DNA from: Campanula takesimana
Taxonomy: Eukaryota > Streptophyta > Magnoliopsida > Asterales > Campanulaceae
Reading direction: 5' to 3'
DNA length: 64,000 bases
NCBI GenBank assembly: GCA_026119855.1
Contig: JAOWBW010000765.1
Coordinates: 372,001-436,000, forward strand
The first letter of the stretch is position 1, and each line of letters starts with the position of its first letter. The notes under the pieces are model-generated. The model searched no databases and had not been told where the DNA came from. It saw nothing but the letters and a program-made list of their open reading frames with translations. Positions 53,001 through 63,422 of this stretch are shown one piece after another. A program made the translations under genes and the position numbers.

Positions 53001-56000
53001 GAGGAAGAGGCGGCCATGGTTGTGGGGGATTGATGAAAGAGGGAGAATCGATCCAGAAGGCCGTTGCCGAAGGAGAAGCTCGTTGCCGGAGGGGAAGCCG
53101 TTGCCGGAGGAGCAGCCGGTGGAAAGGAAAGGAAAGGGGTGCAGGCTGGGTACGGGGAAGCTAATGAATTAGGGTTTTTCTTTTTTTCCTTTTCCGAGAA
53201 GTGATAAGGGAACAGAGGAATTTGTAAACGGGAGTTTAAAAGGGATGAGGGGTGTGGTTGTAGATTATATTTCAATTTTCAATATCTTTAGTTTAATAAT
53301 TTACATATGAACCCCTTTTGATTGTAATTGCTGTTACGTTTTTAACATTCGTTAACATTTATTAACGCATACTAACGATTTGGGTTGTTTTGGTTGATTT
53401 ATGCATAGTACGCAGGTTGATTTGGTAGTTTAGATAGTACGCGGGTCATTTTGGTTGTATTCGTATAGTACGCGGGTCATTTTGGTCGTTTACTCTAAAC
53501 GTAATTCGGCCGCATGAATATATAATTTTTTTATTTTTTTTTGAAAACTCACATTCTCCGCGGTGATCTTTAACAGCAAAAGCTTCAGTTTTGGCTTCAC
53601 GGACCCTTAATCCGTCACAATACCCGGGAGCTACCTTGGCACCAAGCCTAAATTTTCTGCTCCTTATCCAACTCGAATTATCAGTAAAAGTGAACTCCCC
53701 CAAAGTTCCTACTCCGTCCTTCAAGATTACTTGTAATTCCCCAGTCACAAGTGGCCTTTTCCCTTCACGTTCTTTTACTTCGTGGCTTTCAAATTGTTCT
53801 TCAGTCCAATCTTCATCAGCTTCCTCATTGAAGTCACCTTCAAGCACCACCACATTCAACTTGGCTGCTGACTCGGGCCCAGTTTGCACTACACTTCCTG
53901 TGCTTGAATCTACCAACACAATGTGAATGGCTGCCCCTTGCTCTCCTTCGACTTTCCCACCAGTGAATAAATGAGGTGGCATCCTTGTTCTAAAACATAG
54001 TTGCAAACATTTTCCTTCCGTGCCTTGTAGTCTTGGTGGTGACGACCTATCAAAAAACACACACAAATTGACAGTGTTAGGTTACACTGTAATTTGTGAA
54101 GAAATAATGAAAATAATACTCCCTCCGTCCGAGAGTCATAGTCCTAATGCTTATATAATTACAAAAAAAAAAAAAAAAAAATTACTAACCTACTTTTACC
54201 CGCTTAAAGTGTGAATAGTGGTGTGGACAATTATGTCCTCAACCCACTTGAAATAACCATTTCTTATTGTTTCCTTAATAAGCGTGCAAAACTAAATTAG
54301 GACTCTTACTCCGGAATGGAGGGAGTAATATTAAGAGGACCATGACACTCACTATATGCATGATAAATAGCAACCATAAAATTGATATGAGACCTGGTGA
54401 GTAATATTTGAGATAATGGTGATGACTAGAACATTACCTCCCAGTAATCTGAGCATGACCTAATCGTGTCAAAGCACGCTCCACTTCTTCGCTGACCTTT
54501 ATTTCCATGGCACAAGTACAATATTAAAATAAATACAAATAAAACAAATGGCTACCCACCAATAAATAGGAACAAATTATGGACATGAAAGCAGTATCGA
54601 GAGTTGTAGAATTTGATATTATAGGTGATAAGTTCTCGGTTGTAGATTGTTTGCCTTAGATTTTTCCAACTATGAGCATAGGGTTTCAAGGCTCATTTGG
54701 CTTTTAATTGTTGACTTATAAATTTGAAGCTCTTACTCTTGATAATAATAATGGTTATAACTCACAATCTTGCGGAAGAGAGGCTCTAAAGAGGAGCAAA
54801 GTCTTTGCATACTGTCAACCTTCAAAGCTTCAACGATTACACTGCAGAAAAAAGTACAATGTGCGGTTAGATGGACAGATAATATTGAGATCAAACACCT
54901 CATTCAAATATACTCCCTCCGTCCCAGCACAAGTAGGACTAGAGGAGTGGGCACAATAATTAAGAGAAAGTAGTGAATGTGTGGTAGAAAATGAAGAGAG
55001 ATATTGAGTGGGGTAAATAGTATTGTTGGTTGAATAAAATGAGTGGTGGAAAATGAAGAGAGAGAATGAGTGGGGTTAAATAGTGGGGTTGGTTGAATAT
55101 AAATATATTATAACATTTCCATTTTGGGCAGTCTCAATTGTTCTGGGACGGCCTAAAAGGGAAAGAAGTCCTACTTGTGCGGGACGGAGGGAGTACTCAA
55201 TAGTACGAGTAGATCTACCTGTAAATCTGCAACTTCAAAAGACACACACAGTAGACAGTAGTATTACGTAACACAAAAAAATTGATGTTTATACTCCCTC
55301 TGGCCCAAGACAACTTGCACTAATTTCCTTTTTGGGTATCCCATTGGTTAAGTCACACTTCCTAAAATGTTCAAACTTTTATTGCTTTTCTTTTCACCCT
55401 ACCCCACTTGTCATACTCACCCACTTAAATTGTAGGTCATACTCTCAAATCATCATACTTACAACCACTTCCCACTCGCAGCACTTTTGCATATACATAC
55501 TCTCTCCTTATTCCCGTGCAACTCCAAAATGGTGCAAGCTGTTTGGGACGGAGGGAGTATCTGATATTTGGTCAACTCAACTACACGAACTTTGGAGTTT
55601 CAATATCTACATCATGCCCAATCTTGTCAATTAAAAGGTCGGAAAGTTCTTAAATTCATTGTATTCCCATCCTAAAAAAGAGCTGCACTTTCTATATTTG
55701 TCTATCCCCCAAGAAAACATACTCCCTCCATCCCAAAATGAGGGTCCTAATTTAAATTTGCTCCAAAATGAATGTCCTAATTTTCTAGTAACAATCTTTC
55801 CAATTTGGGATGGGGGTATTACAATCTTTCCTACTCAAATCCTGGGAAGGACGAATCGAGCACCAAAAATCATACCTCAGGCACACTCGCAAGCCTGATA
55901 CCCTGAGCACAAACACCTTAGGTGATTACGCTCACCCAAAAATTCATGGATGATGTTAGTGCCCTAGCAGTAATACAATCAAATCTCATATTTATCCGAT

Positions 56001-56248
56001 GTGGATTAGGGGTATTACAAAATGAGTTCCGGTTCCACAATTAAATGCTCAAATCAGAAAGTTTATCAATTTAACACTAAAAATGCAAAAACAGAATGTA
56101 GAACTAAGTCAACGCACCTGGCTAAACCTGGCATTTTGGGTTTCTTCAGCTGGGGCATACTATCATCTTGATCCTCCTGATTTTCCTCATACCCTCTCTT
56201 GTCCACTCCCCTTCCTCCTCCTCCTCCTCCTCCTCTAGAACTTTCCAT
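50036..56248 (-). CDS. CBP60-like: CBP60-type calmodulin-binding transcription factor
   Basis: A plant-specific nuclear DNA-binding protein of the CALMODULIN-BINDING PROTEIN 60 family; members regulate salicylic-acid-linked immunity positively or negatively. Exons on the minus strand are 56118-56248, 54766-54841, 54438-54496, 53553-54046, 51353-51513, 51044-51247 and 50036-50770, giving 619 residues with GT-AG borders. The N-terminus is Gly-rich and acidic and ends KKPKMPGLA. It continues SVIVEALKVDSMQRLCSSLE and SEEVERALTRLG. The conserved core includes LFTGGKVEGEQGAAIHIVL and SSWIRSRKFRLGAKVAPGY. The next exon gives DEVWRLDRIAKDGALHKKL. The C-terminus WLKLKAALRWGIFIRKKAAE is the calmodulin-binding helix of the CBP60a-f type, absent in SARD1. 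Introns carry MITEs and a MULE. It looks functional. Confidence 0.92.
50833..51004. mobile_element. Stowaway-like MITE in CBP60 intron 6
   Basis: TA-flanked, with CTCCCTCCGTCCCAAAATGA and inverted TCATTTCAAGACGGAGGGAG. It resembles 48032-48203. It fills most of the 273-bp intron. Confidence 0.85.
51571..53512. mobile_element. MULE-type element in CBP60 intron 4, 1.94 kb
   Basis: Ends GGCCAAATTACATTTAGCCC and TCTAAACGTAATTCGGCC are inverted, with the 8-bp duplication CATGAATA at 51563-51570 and 53513-53520. It has a long C-run at 51590-51618. It carries inverted blocks with CCCGCGTACTAT near both ends (51848-51930 and 53400-53485), so there may be two nested elements. A GC-rich centre at 52860-53170 has open frames without recognisable homology. 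A MITE lies at 52135-52320. Confidence 0.75.
52135..52320. mobile_element. Stowaway-like MITE nested in the CBP60 intron MULE
   Basis: TA-flanked, with CTCCCTCCGTCCCAGACTAA and TTAGTCCGGGACGGAGGGAG. Confidence 0.85.
54117..54327. mobile_element. Stowaway-like MITE in CBP60 intron 3
   Basis: TA-flanked, with CTCCCTCCGTCCGAGAGTCA and ACTCCGGAATGGAGGGAG as inverted ends. Confidence 0.8.
54911..55195. mobile_element. Stowaway-like MITE in CBP60 intron 1
   Basis: TA-flanked, with CTCCCTCCGTCCCAGCACAA and TTGTGCGGGACGGAGGGAG. Confidence 0.85.
55292..55559. mobile_element. Stowaway-like MITE in CBP60 intron 1
   Basis: TA-flanked, with CTCCCTCTGGCCCAAGACAA and GTTTGGGACGGAGGGAG; the interior has GCAAG/CTTGC complementary blocks. 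Confidence 0.8.
55720..55818. mobile_element. Short MITE in CBP60 intron 1
   Basis: TA-flanked 99-bp element with CTCCCTCCATCCCAAAATGA and CCAATTTGGGATGGGGG as diverged inverted ends. Confidence 0.65.
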
Positions 56249-56842
56249 ATCTGGAAAAATCAAAACCCCACAACCCTTCCAAACTTAGTAAAACACAAAC
56301 CTTAAAAACCCAGAAACAACGTTGAAGAACCCTTTTTGTCACTAAATTGAGTCAACCTAGTTTACACCCACAAAAGTTACTTATGATCGGAAGTTTCATA
56401 GAAACAGATCCAGATTTTGGGTCCGTCTGAATATACAGATCCCTTGCATTAGTATATTTTAATGTTGTGTGCGTGTGTTTTAGTGTGTGTCACAGCTGTA
56501 TGAGGGGGTTTGTTTGTAATATTTAATTCAAGAAAGTTGAAACCGCGTTAATTAAAGGGTTAATTGCAATTTAGACCCTGAAGTACCATACCACCCTTCC
56601 AAGCAAACCCCGATGTGTTATTTTTGTCAAATCGGGTCTTGATGTTTTAAAAACTCGCCAGTTAAGGCATTTTTGACGGATTTCGTTAGAAAGTTAGTTA
56701 TGTAGCATGTGCCATGAATGTGACTAACGGAATTGGGTGACTTTGAATTGCTATTAAGTTTTAAGGGTTATAAATCACATAGTCTAAAAATAAAGGGAAG
56801 GAACAAAAAAAAGGTAAATGTATTCCCCTTCTTCTTCCTCCA

Positions 56843-56876
<34 letters not shown>

Positions 56877-56892
56877 CTCTCTCTCTCTCTCC
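56843..56892. repeat. (AC)n(TC)n compound microsatellite
   Basis: About 14 AC units followed by about 10 TC units inside the MULE. Confidence 0.9.
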
Positions 56893-57677
56893 CACCTTTT
56901 TCCTACCAGTCACCACCGTCCATCACCGCCAGCGTTCACCTCCACCATCAACCTCTAATCACCACCGTCACACACAGAGTTAAAAACTCAAAATAATCCC
57001 CAAATCAAAAACTCAGAAAATCTTCAAATCAAAAAGTCAGAACCCAGATTTGAATTCAAAACCCAAATGTGAAATCAAAACCCATATTTGAAATCGGACT
57101 AGGGATTTGGCGAGAAATTGGCCGAAATTTCTGAATCCGACAATGGCAATTTTGAGCTTTGTGGATTTTTCAAAGCTATCAGATAATTGAGACTCAAGGT
57201 CGAACGGCTGGGCGGCGTCTAGTGCCAGGATGCGGTGGCGGCGCGGGCGAATCGTTAGTGGCATGCGAGGGAGGGGAGGTGGCGGAAGTAGAGATTGGTG
57301 GTGGTTGTGGTGGTGGCGACGGAAGGGAGACAGGTGGGAAACTTGGCGGTGGTGGCAGTGCGGGTAGAGGAGAAAGAAGTGATGGTGTCGGTGAAGTGGT
57401 GGAAGTGGCGGGCGGTGGAGGAGGGGAAGAGTGGTGACTGGAGGAGCGGATGATTATTGTGACTTTATGGGTGATGAACATGGGGTTGGGGGAATCTGGG
57501 GAAGAAGGGTGTATCATCTTAATTTGATTATTGTGACTTTATGGGTAATGGGTAATGATAATAAAATTAAATTTGGCAATTATGAATAGATAATTATTTA
57601 TTAAAAAAAAGGTGCATTATATCCAATTAAGATTATTTTTTTTTTAAATGAACTGATTTTAAATAATAAAAAAGAAT

Positions 57678-57818
57678 TACTCCCTCTGCAAGTATAAAGA
57701 GACCGGTGAAAAAAAAATGAAAAAAAATATTTAGGTACAAAGTTGTGTTAAAAAAGGACACTCATTTTGGGACAAAGATTTTTTGAAAATGGACACTCAT
57801 TTAGAGACAGAGGGAGTA
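57678..57818. mobile_element. Truncated MITE, GAGTGTCC subfamily, nested in a MULE
   Basis: The right end TTAGAGACAGAGGGAG is complete. The left has only CTCCCTCTG before jumping to interior sequence, so it has an internal deletion. Confidence 0.7.
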
Positions 57819-58380
57819 TTTTTTTGCCAGGAAAAGAATAAAATTATACATTTCTTTATTGCTTATATATTAATACTTTTTAATTCTTTAAGTTTCAAAA
57901 TTTTCACTTAACCCCTTAATAGCTAATAGCAACTCAAAGTCACCCAATTCCGTTAGTCACGTGCATGCCACATGCTACATAACTAACTTTCTAACGAAAT
58001 CCGTCAAAAGGCCTTAACTGGCGAGTTTTTAAAACATTAAGACCCGATTTGACAAAAATAACACATCGGGGTTCGAGTGGAAGGGTGGTATGGTACTTCA
58101 GGGTGTAAATTGCAATTAACCCTTAATTAAAAGTCATTTTTTCTTTCTTCCTGCCGAGTCAGATTTACTGTGTGTCATTATTTTATGTTCTGTACAACAA
58201 GTGATCCAACCATTTACAAGTTTAGATAACATCAATATAATTTCAATCATAAAAATTGTGAACCGTTGAATCATTTGTATAGTACATGAAATGACACACG
58301 AAATAGTACAGAAAATCTGGACTCCTTACTACGGGGCAAATGGTTGATTTTTGATGGGTGAAGAAGTCAATTTTTTTATA

Positions 58381-58561
58381 TACTCCTTCCGTCTCAAAAC
58401 GATCTTCACATTTGACTATTCAAACGTTTTAAGGATATGAACACTTATTCACTAGTTATGTTTTGTTTGCGCACTTCTAAGCCTAGGTTGTAGAAATGTG
58501 AAGAACTTTTTGGGACAATGAAAATGCTAAATGAGAAGATCATTTTGGGACGGAGAGAGTA
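58381..58561. mobile_element. Stowaway-like MITE, GATCTTC subfamily
   Basis: TA-flanked, with CTCCTTCCGTCTCAAAACGA and TCATTTTGGGACGGAGAGAG. Confidence 0.8.
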
Positions 58562-59568
58562 TATTTTTGCAATTACTAATAGTCAATTGACGGTTCTAAC
58601 CCTGGTGAAATGTTCCACTTCCTGGCTGTAATTGACCCTTGATGAGGCTGCTGCATTGCATGTGGAGTACAAGTCAACACCGTCCCCAGATTGCGAAAAA
58701 ATGGTGGCATTTGTTTAATTTCAGGGCTGATGTAAAAAAGGAATCCATTTTTGTTTTGTATATTACCATTTGCTTAAAACTGAACAGTTATAGAGCACTC
58801 CCATCCCATCTCTTATCAGAACTAGCGTTGCACCAGTATGTTAAATGCATGGACAAATAAATTAGACAAATCAACTAAAACTAATATAAATAATAAAATT
58901 ATAAGAATAAATAATACTTTAAGAAAATATGATTTTGAAGACACCTATTTTAATAAAAATATATTGTCATATACTTATCTAATAATAATATTTCTAATTA
59001 TAATTTTTTTTATATACAACGTTTGTATGTGATCCAAGTAGGAAGAACGGGAACCCGGAACCGCTCCACCGAGTTGGCTCCGATCAAGGCCACATACACA
59101 CACTTTTCATCTGTGCGGCTAGGATGATTTTAATTTTTTGTGGGTCCCACCGAGCTTGGCCACATCTCAACCGTTGGGCGTAGCTAAAATGAGGTGGTTT
59201 CAATCTCCACCATTGGGTGGAGCTAACTCATGGGTGCAGCAGTTCGAAATCCGAAGAACGGTAAGATTACTACAGATGAAGGCAAAGTTTTTTTTTTTCT
59301 TTTAAATGCTGTATGTAATATTACATTATTAGAAATTGAGTTAGTTGTCTGCTAGTCTTAATAAAACATTCACAATTAGAGGGCAATAAGTAGCTTGTGT
59401 TTTTAATATTGGAATTCGAACACTTCAGCTTTTATATATATAAACATGATGGTCGACTTTTCTTTTCGGTCATTAAATAAGTGTCAAATTTTTAAACAAA
59501 AATAAAATAAAATATTAAAATTAATTACAATAAAAATAGTTATAATTTTTTATCATTTAAGTGTGTAC
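58562..59568. other. Intergenic stretch without recognised genes
   Basis: About 1 kb between the MULE region and the next MITE cluster. It has GC-richer text at 59040-59270 and AT-rich text elsewhere. I see no domain-bearing frame and no paired terminal repeats. Confidence 0.4.
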
Positions 59569-60117
59569 TACTACCTCTTTCCCTAAATGAATGTGCAAAT
59601 TTCATTTTAAGAGACATCTAAAAATCTCAACTCTTTGTACGATTTGGTGGCAAAGATTCATACTCCCTCCGTTCCGCTAAGGTTGCAACATGAGGGTTGA
59701 AGCACGTAAATTAAGAAAGGGGAATAATGAGTGGTTGGGAGGAAGAGAGAGAATGAGTGGAGAATAATGAGTGGTTGTGAGGAAGAGAGAGAATGAGTGG
59801 AGAATAATGAGTGGTTGTGAGGAAGAGAGAGAATGAGTGGAGAATTATAAAAATAATAAAAAGTTTCCTTTTTTGGTAATGTTGCAACTTAAGTGAAATG
59901 CCGAAAATGGCAAAATGTTGCAACTTAAGCGGAACAGAGGGAGTATATAATCTTGTAATCTCCTTCTAAACATTTAGTTTTCCACGTATAAAGCGACCGG
60001 TGGAAAAAAAAATTGAAAAAAAACATTTAGGGACAAAGTTATGTTAAAAAAAAAAGACACTCATTTTGGGACAAATATTTTCTGAAAATGGACACTCATT
60101 TAGGGACAGAGGGAGTA
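59569..60117. mobile_element. MITE of the GAGTGTCC subfamily split by a younger MITE
   Basis: Left CTACCTCTTTCCCTAAATGA and right CATTTAGGGACAGAGGGAG match the element at 6747-7019. The interior is interrupted at 59661-59945, where TTCA/TATAATC would otherwise be contiguous. Confidence 0.8.
59661..59945. mobile_element. Nested Stowaway-like MITE with internal tandem repeat
   Basis: TA-flanked, with CTCCCTCCGTTCCGCTAAGG and AAGCGGAACAGAGGGAG. The interior has three tandem copies of a 45-bp unit with AGAGAGAATGAGTGGAGAAT. Confidence 0.85.
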
Positions 60118-60653
60118 AAAAGAATTTCTAAATATTTCTAAATAAAATTTGGACATTCATTTAAGGACAGAGAGTTTAACCACAAAAAGTTCCATATAAA
60201 TTAAGTCACATCTCAAAATAAATGTCTAATTTCATTTAAAGGATGGTCCATTTATGTGCAAATTTTTTATATATATAAAAAGCATTGATATCCACTTTCG
60301 AAAATAAATAGTTTTAACATAAAAGAGAAATGTTTGTAAAAGAGAAGACATTCAACATGACATATTGGACTTCACCACAAAAGTGGTTGAGCCAATGCAC
60401 TTCCAAAAGGATGAACTACTATACTCATAAGAGACTGTTCAACCATAACTTAGCCACTCAAGAATGTGTATGTTCAAATTTATACAGCAGAGAGAGAGAG
60501 AGAGAGATTAAAGGGTAAACACTCAGGGAGCAATTTTTGCTTGCTCTGCTAATATAAATACCGCAATCAGATCAATGTACAAAGTACAACAATGAAGCAT
60601 AGAAGAAAAAAAAGTAAACGTATCGTTTGTATTCGAGTAACTAACTAACTAAC

Positions 60654-60955
60654 TTATTCTCCTACCCAACCTAGTTGACGGGCTCGTTTTTCCCACAAGC
60701 TAGTCACCTTCATTTCCTTCCTCATCAATAATTCGGCTCGCTCTCTTGCTGATTCACAAGTTTCCGTGGCAGTATTACATTTTTCAGCCTCCATCTGGTA
60801 CTGGGAAGCCAACCTTCTTGCTTCTCCAAAAGTGATGTTCATATGGTGCAAGTGTTCTTCCCCTACTGTCTCTTGCAGTTTCAGCTCCTCTGACAACAAG
60901 TCAACAAACTGCTTCTCCATCTCTTCTTTCAGATCTGGATCATCTTTTCCACAGT
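60654..60955 (-). CDS. NKS1-like: DUF1068 family protein, NKS1/ELMO4-like, last exon only
   Basis: The terminal exon starts after a TGCAG acceptor at 60956-60960 and ends at the stop at 60654. The text has MEKQFVDLLSEELKLQE, EEHLHHMNITFGEARRLASQ, YQMEAEKCNTATETCESARE and VTSLWEKRARQLGWVGE, which matches the C-terminal coiled-coil half of plant DUF1068 proteins. NKS1 and the ELMO proteins of Arabidopsis are Golgi proteins needed for pectin and cell adhesion. The N-terminal exons, including the expected membrane anchor, are not in the window; they should lie beyond 64000 on the same strand. The acceptor phase leaves the exon open. Confidence 0.75.
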
Positions 60956-61463
60956 CTGCATTTAAAACCACGCAAGTATCATAAAATAAACTGTACAAAA
61001 TGTCAAAATAACATTCGCAATCTACAAGATAATGGCGGCGTTATCGTGGAAATGGAATATCTTTAGAACAGTCAGTCTACATCTCCCTTTTCGCTCAAAC
61101 GCATAACTAGAAAGCCTAAATGGCATTACTAAAAAATTGCAATAACAACAAGGCTACATTGAATGATCCATCTATGGCAAATTCACAAGCTCGAACCAAA
61201 TAATTTTTCTTGCTTGAATAACTAGGACACACGCTGGTCATTAATTATGCCTTCATTACCCGAAAGGATGATACAGTCACTATTCCACATGCTCTAACAT
61301 TATTTTCATAAAACACAATAATTTCGCAGTACCAGAAGATGATCTTGGATTGCTGAACAATTCCAAAGTACCACAGTTTCTTAATTTGCTAAATAATTTC
61401 AGTTTACTAGGAACAAACTAGTCCATGACCCTACCACATGTTCATTTTCATTTCATTTATATT

Positions 61464-63422
61464 AGCCAAAACTGCTATAATTTTTTTATCCAACTATACC
61501 TTTTATTCAAATGTGATCTTTGACGGGTATTTGTTTATTTTTTTTGAATGTCCTCACCCAATTACCAAAATTTGCAATAATCTTACTCGGTTGACCGAAT
61601 CGTCAATTATTTGACTGATAGCGGTCACATGCCATCATGTGACTATTATCCGTCAAATACTTAACTTGGCCATCATTGGAATTAACCAAATTTATGCAAT
61701 GCCTTTGGGATAGCAAAATGACCGACATAGCTAGGGATGGCAATTTGACCGAACCCGAAGGTGATCCGCCCCGAAAAAGTAGGGTTCGGGTTGTAATTTT
61801 CATGACCCGAGCGGGTTAGGGTCGGGTTCGGGGTTTGATATTGACCCGCCGTGATCCGACCCGACCCGCACCCTTATGTACAAAGTCAAGATATTATGTT
61901 AGTTAATCATATCATATGTTGTGCAATTTATTTTTATAGTTGTTTTTTAGTGAGGTTTGATGATTTTAAACTAATTTCTATAACTAATTAAAATTTAAGC
62001 TTATACATAGAGTGGGCCCAAGCAAATATGAGTTAAAAATTTTATAATTTTGTACGCTTCAGGTCGGATCGGATCGGGTTCGAGTTTCCTTGTCTTCGGG
62101 CCGGGTTCGGGTCACACCTTTTGGCATTAGGGTCGGGTTCGTTTTTTATGAAACCCGCCCCGTTGCCATCCCTAGACATAGCCTCATCTTCTACCTTCAT
62201 CTCCCTTTCCATCCACCACTGCACCCATCTTCTTCATTCAGCCACAGATTCCCACCCCCTCCCCCCAAGTTAAATACTGAAATTAGTCTCTTTCCCCAAA
62301 TTGTTTTGTTCTTGCTCAAACCCCAAACTTAAAAAAAATCCAATTCTTCCAAGAACCCTCCTTGAATTCAGATCTGGATGCGCATCAAAATTTTGTCTAC
62401 ACGGCGACCCCCTGCAAGCCATCCATGTTACCGGACCTCACTGCCGGATTTACCGTGACGACGGATTATACCAAGTCACAGAGAACTTGCATGGACTGGA
62501 TCTAACTTCCACCCTGACTTTACCCTCGCCTGTAAAATACCCAAATTGAGGTTTAAGGTTTAAATTTGGTGGGGGAGACGATGGAGGGAGGTGGTGGGGG
62601 TAGGGTGGCCGGAGAAGAAGGTGTGGGCGAGGGAGAGTTTCGAATTGGTGGTGGATATCTGATTTTTTCTGCTGCGTGAAATTGGTGGTGAGTGAAAGGG
62701 ACGCATTATATGTGAGGCTTAAGAATATGAAGTTTGATTTTATTTTGATTTTTATTCATTTGTTTAATGATTTCACTGAGTAGGGATTTTGTTAGGAAGT
62801 TGTTTGTTTTTTTCTATTGCTCATTCATTTCCAAGTAGCTAAATTGACTTGAACTGAATATGGGTTAGGTAAGAATTGCACACATTTTAAATTTAAGAGG
62901 TTGTAATTATATGCCACCACCATAAAGAAATGTCATGATCTGGGTGGGGTGGGGGAGATGATAAACAATGTTAAGGTTTCAATGTTTAAAATGGATGAGC
63001 AAAGAGGAAGAGATGGTGAATCCTTATGGCTATGAAATAGTCGGAGTGGTGGCAGTGAAATGGCGGCACAGAAATATGGTGATGTGGTGGTGGTTGAACT
63101 GGGTGGAGAGACTTAGGGTAAAGGTTTAGACTTTTTTAGGGGAGAGATGAGGGAGAAGATGATATTGGTTATTTGTTATTTCAAAGGCCTTCGTTAAATT
63201 TGGATTAACTTTATTGACTGACCCGTTAACTTTTCAACAGATGTTAGTCACATGCTATCACGTGACTAAAATCTGTTAAATAATTGATGGCTCCGTCAAT
63301 GGATTGAGCACATTGCAAAAGATCTGCACTAAGTTGAGGACATAAAAAATATACGTAGCAAGATGGATGACCACATTTGAAAAACAAACGTATAGTTAAA
63401 TGACCAAAATATGAGTTTTGCC
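61464..63422. mobile_element. Long-TIR element, MULE-like, 1.96 kb
   Basis: The left end GCCAAAACTGCTATA and right end TATGAGTTTTGCC are imperfect inverses. Further inside, TAGTCACATGCTATCACGTG on the right mirrors CATGCCATCATGTGACTATT on the left. The centre at 62190-63100 is GC-richer without a known domain. No target duplication could be seen. A hAT element is nested at 61732-62174. Confidence 0.6.
61732..62174. mobile_element. hAT-type MITE, 443 bp
   Basis: Ends TAGGGATGGCAATTTGACC and CCCCGTTGCCATCCCTA, with a perfect 8-bp target duplication GACATAGC at 61724-61731 and 62175-62182. The interior is rich in GGGTCGGGTTCG-type motifs. Confidence 0.9.

Larger units (their letters stand above)
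56557..58122. mobile_element. MULE-type element upstream of CBP60, 1.57 kb
   Basis: A perfect 9-bp target duplication TTAATTAAA lies at 56548-56556 and 58123-58131. Terminal inverted repeats of about 200 bp start GGGTTAATTGCAATTTA and include GAAGTACCATACCACCCTTC. The GC-rich centre (57180-57440) gives Gly-rich or Pro/Ser-rich frames on opposite strands and no known family. It lies about 310 bp upstream of the CBP60 start codon, so it may affect that promoter. Confidence 0.9.

Noticed and set aside
52864..53275. GC-rich overlapping frames on both strands in CBP60 intron 4
   Set aside because: Centre of a MULE-type element with no known domain; the compositional bias alone explains the open frames.
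57180..57520. GC-rich open frames on both strands (Gly-rich and Pro/Ser-rich)
   Set aside because: Low-complexity frames in the centre of a non-autonomous MULE; no start context, splice sites or family match.
62090..62549. Short frames near 62.1-62.5 kb
   Set aside because: They overlap the hAT element and the centre of the long-TIR element in the DUF1068 intron; no family match and no splice support.
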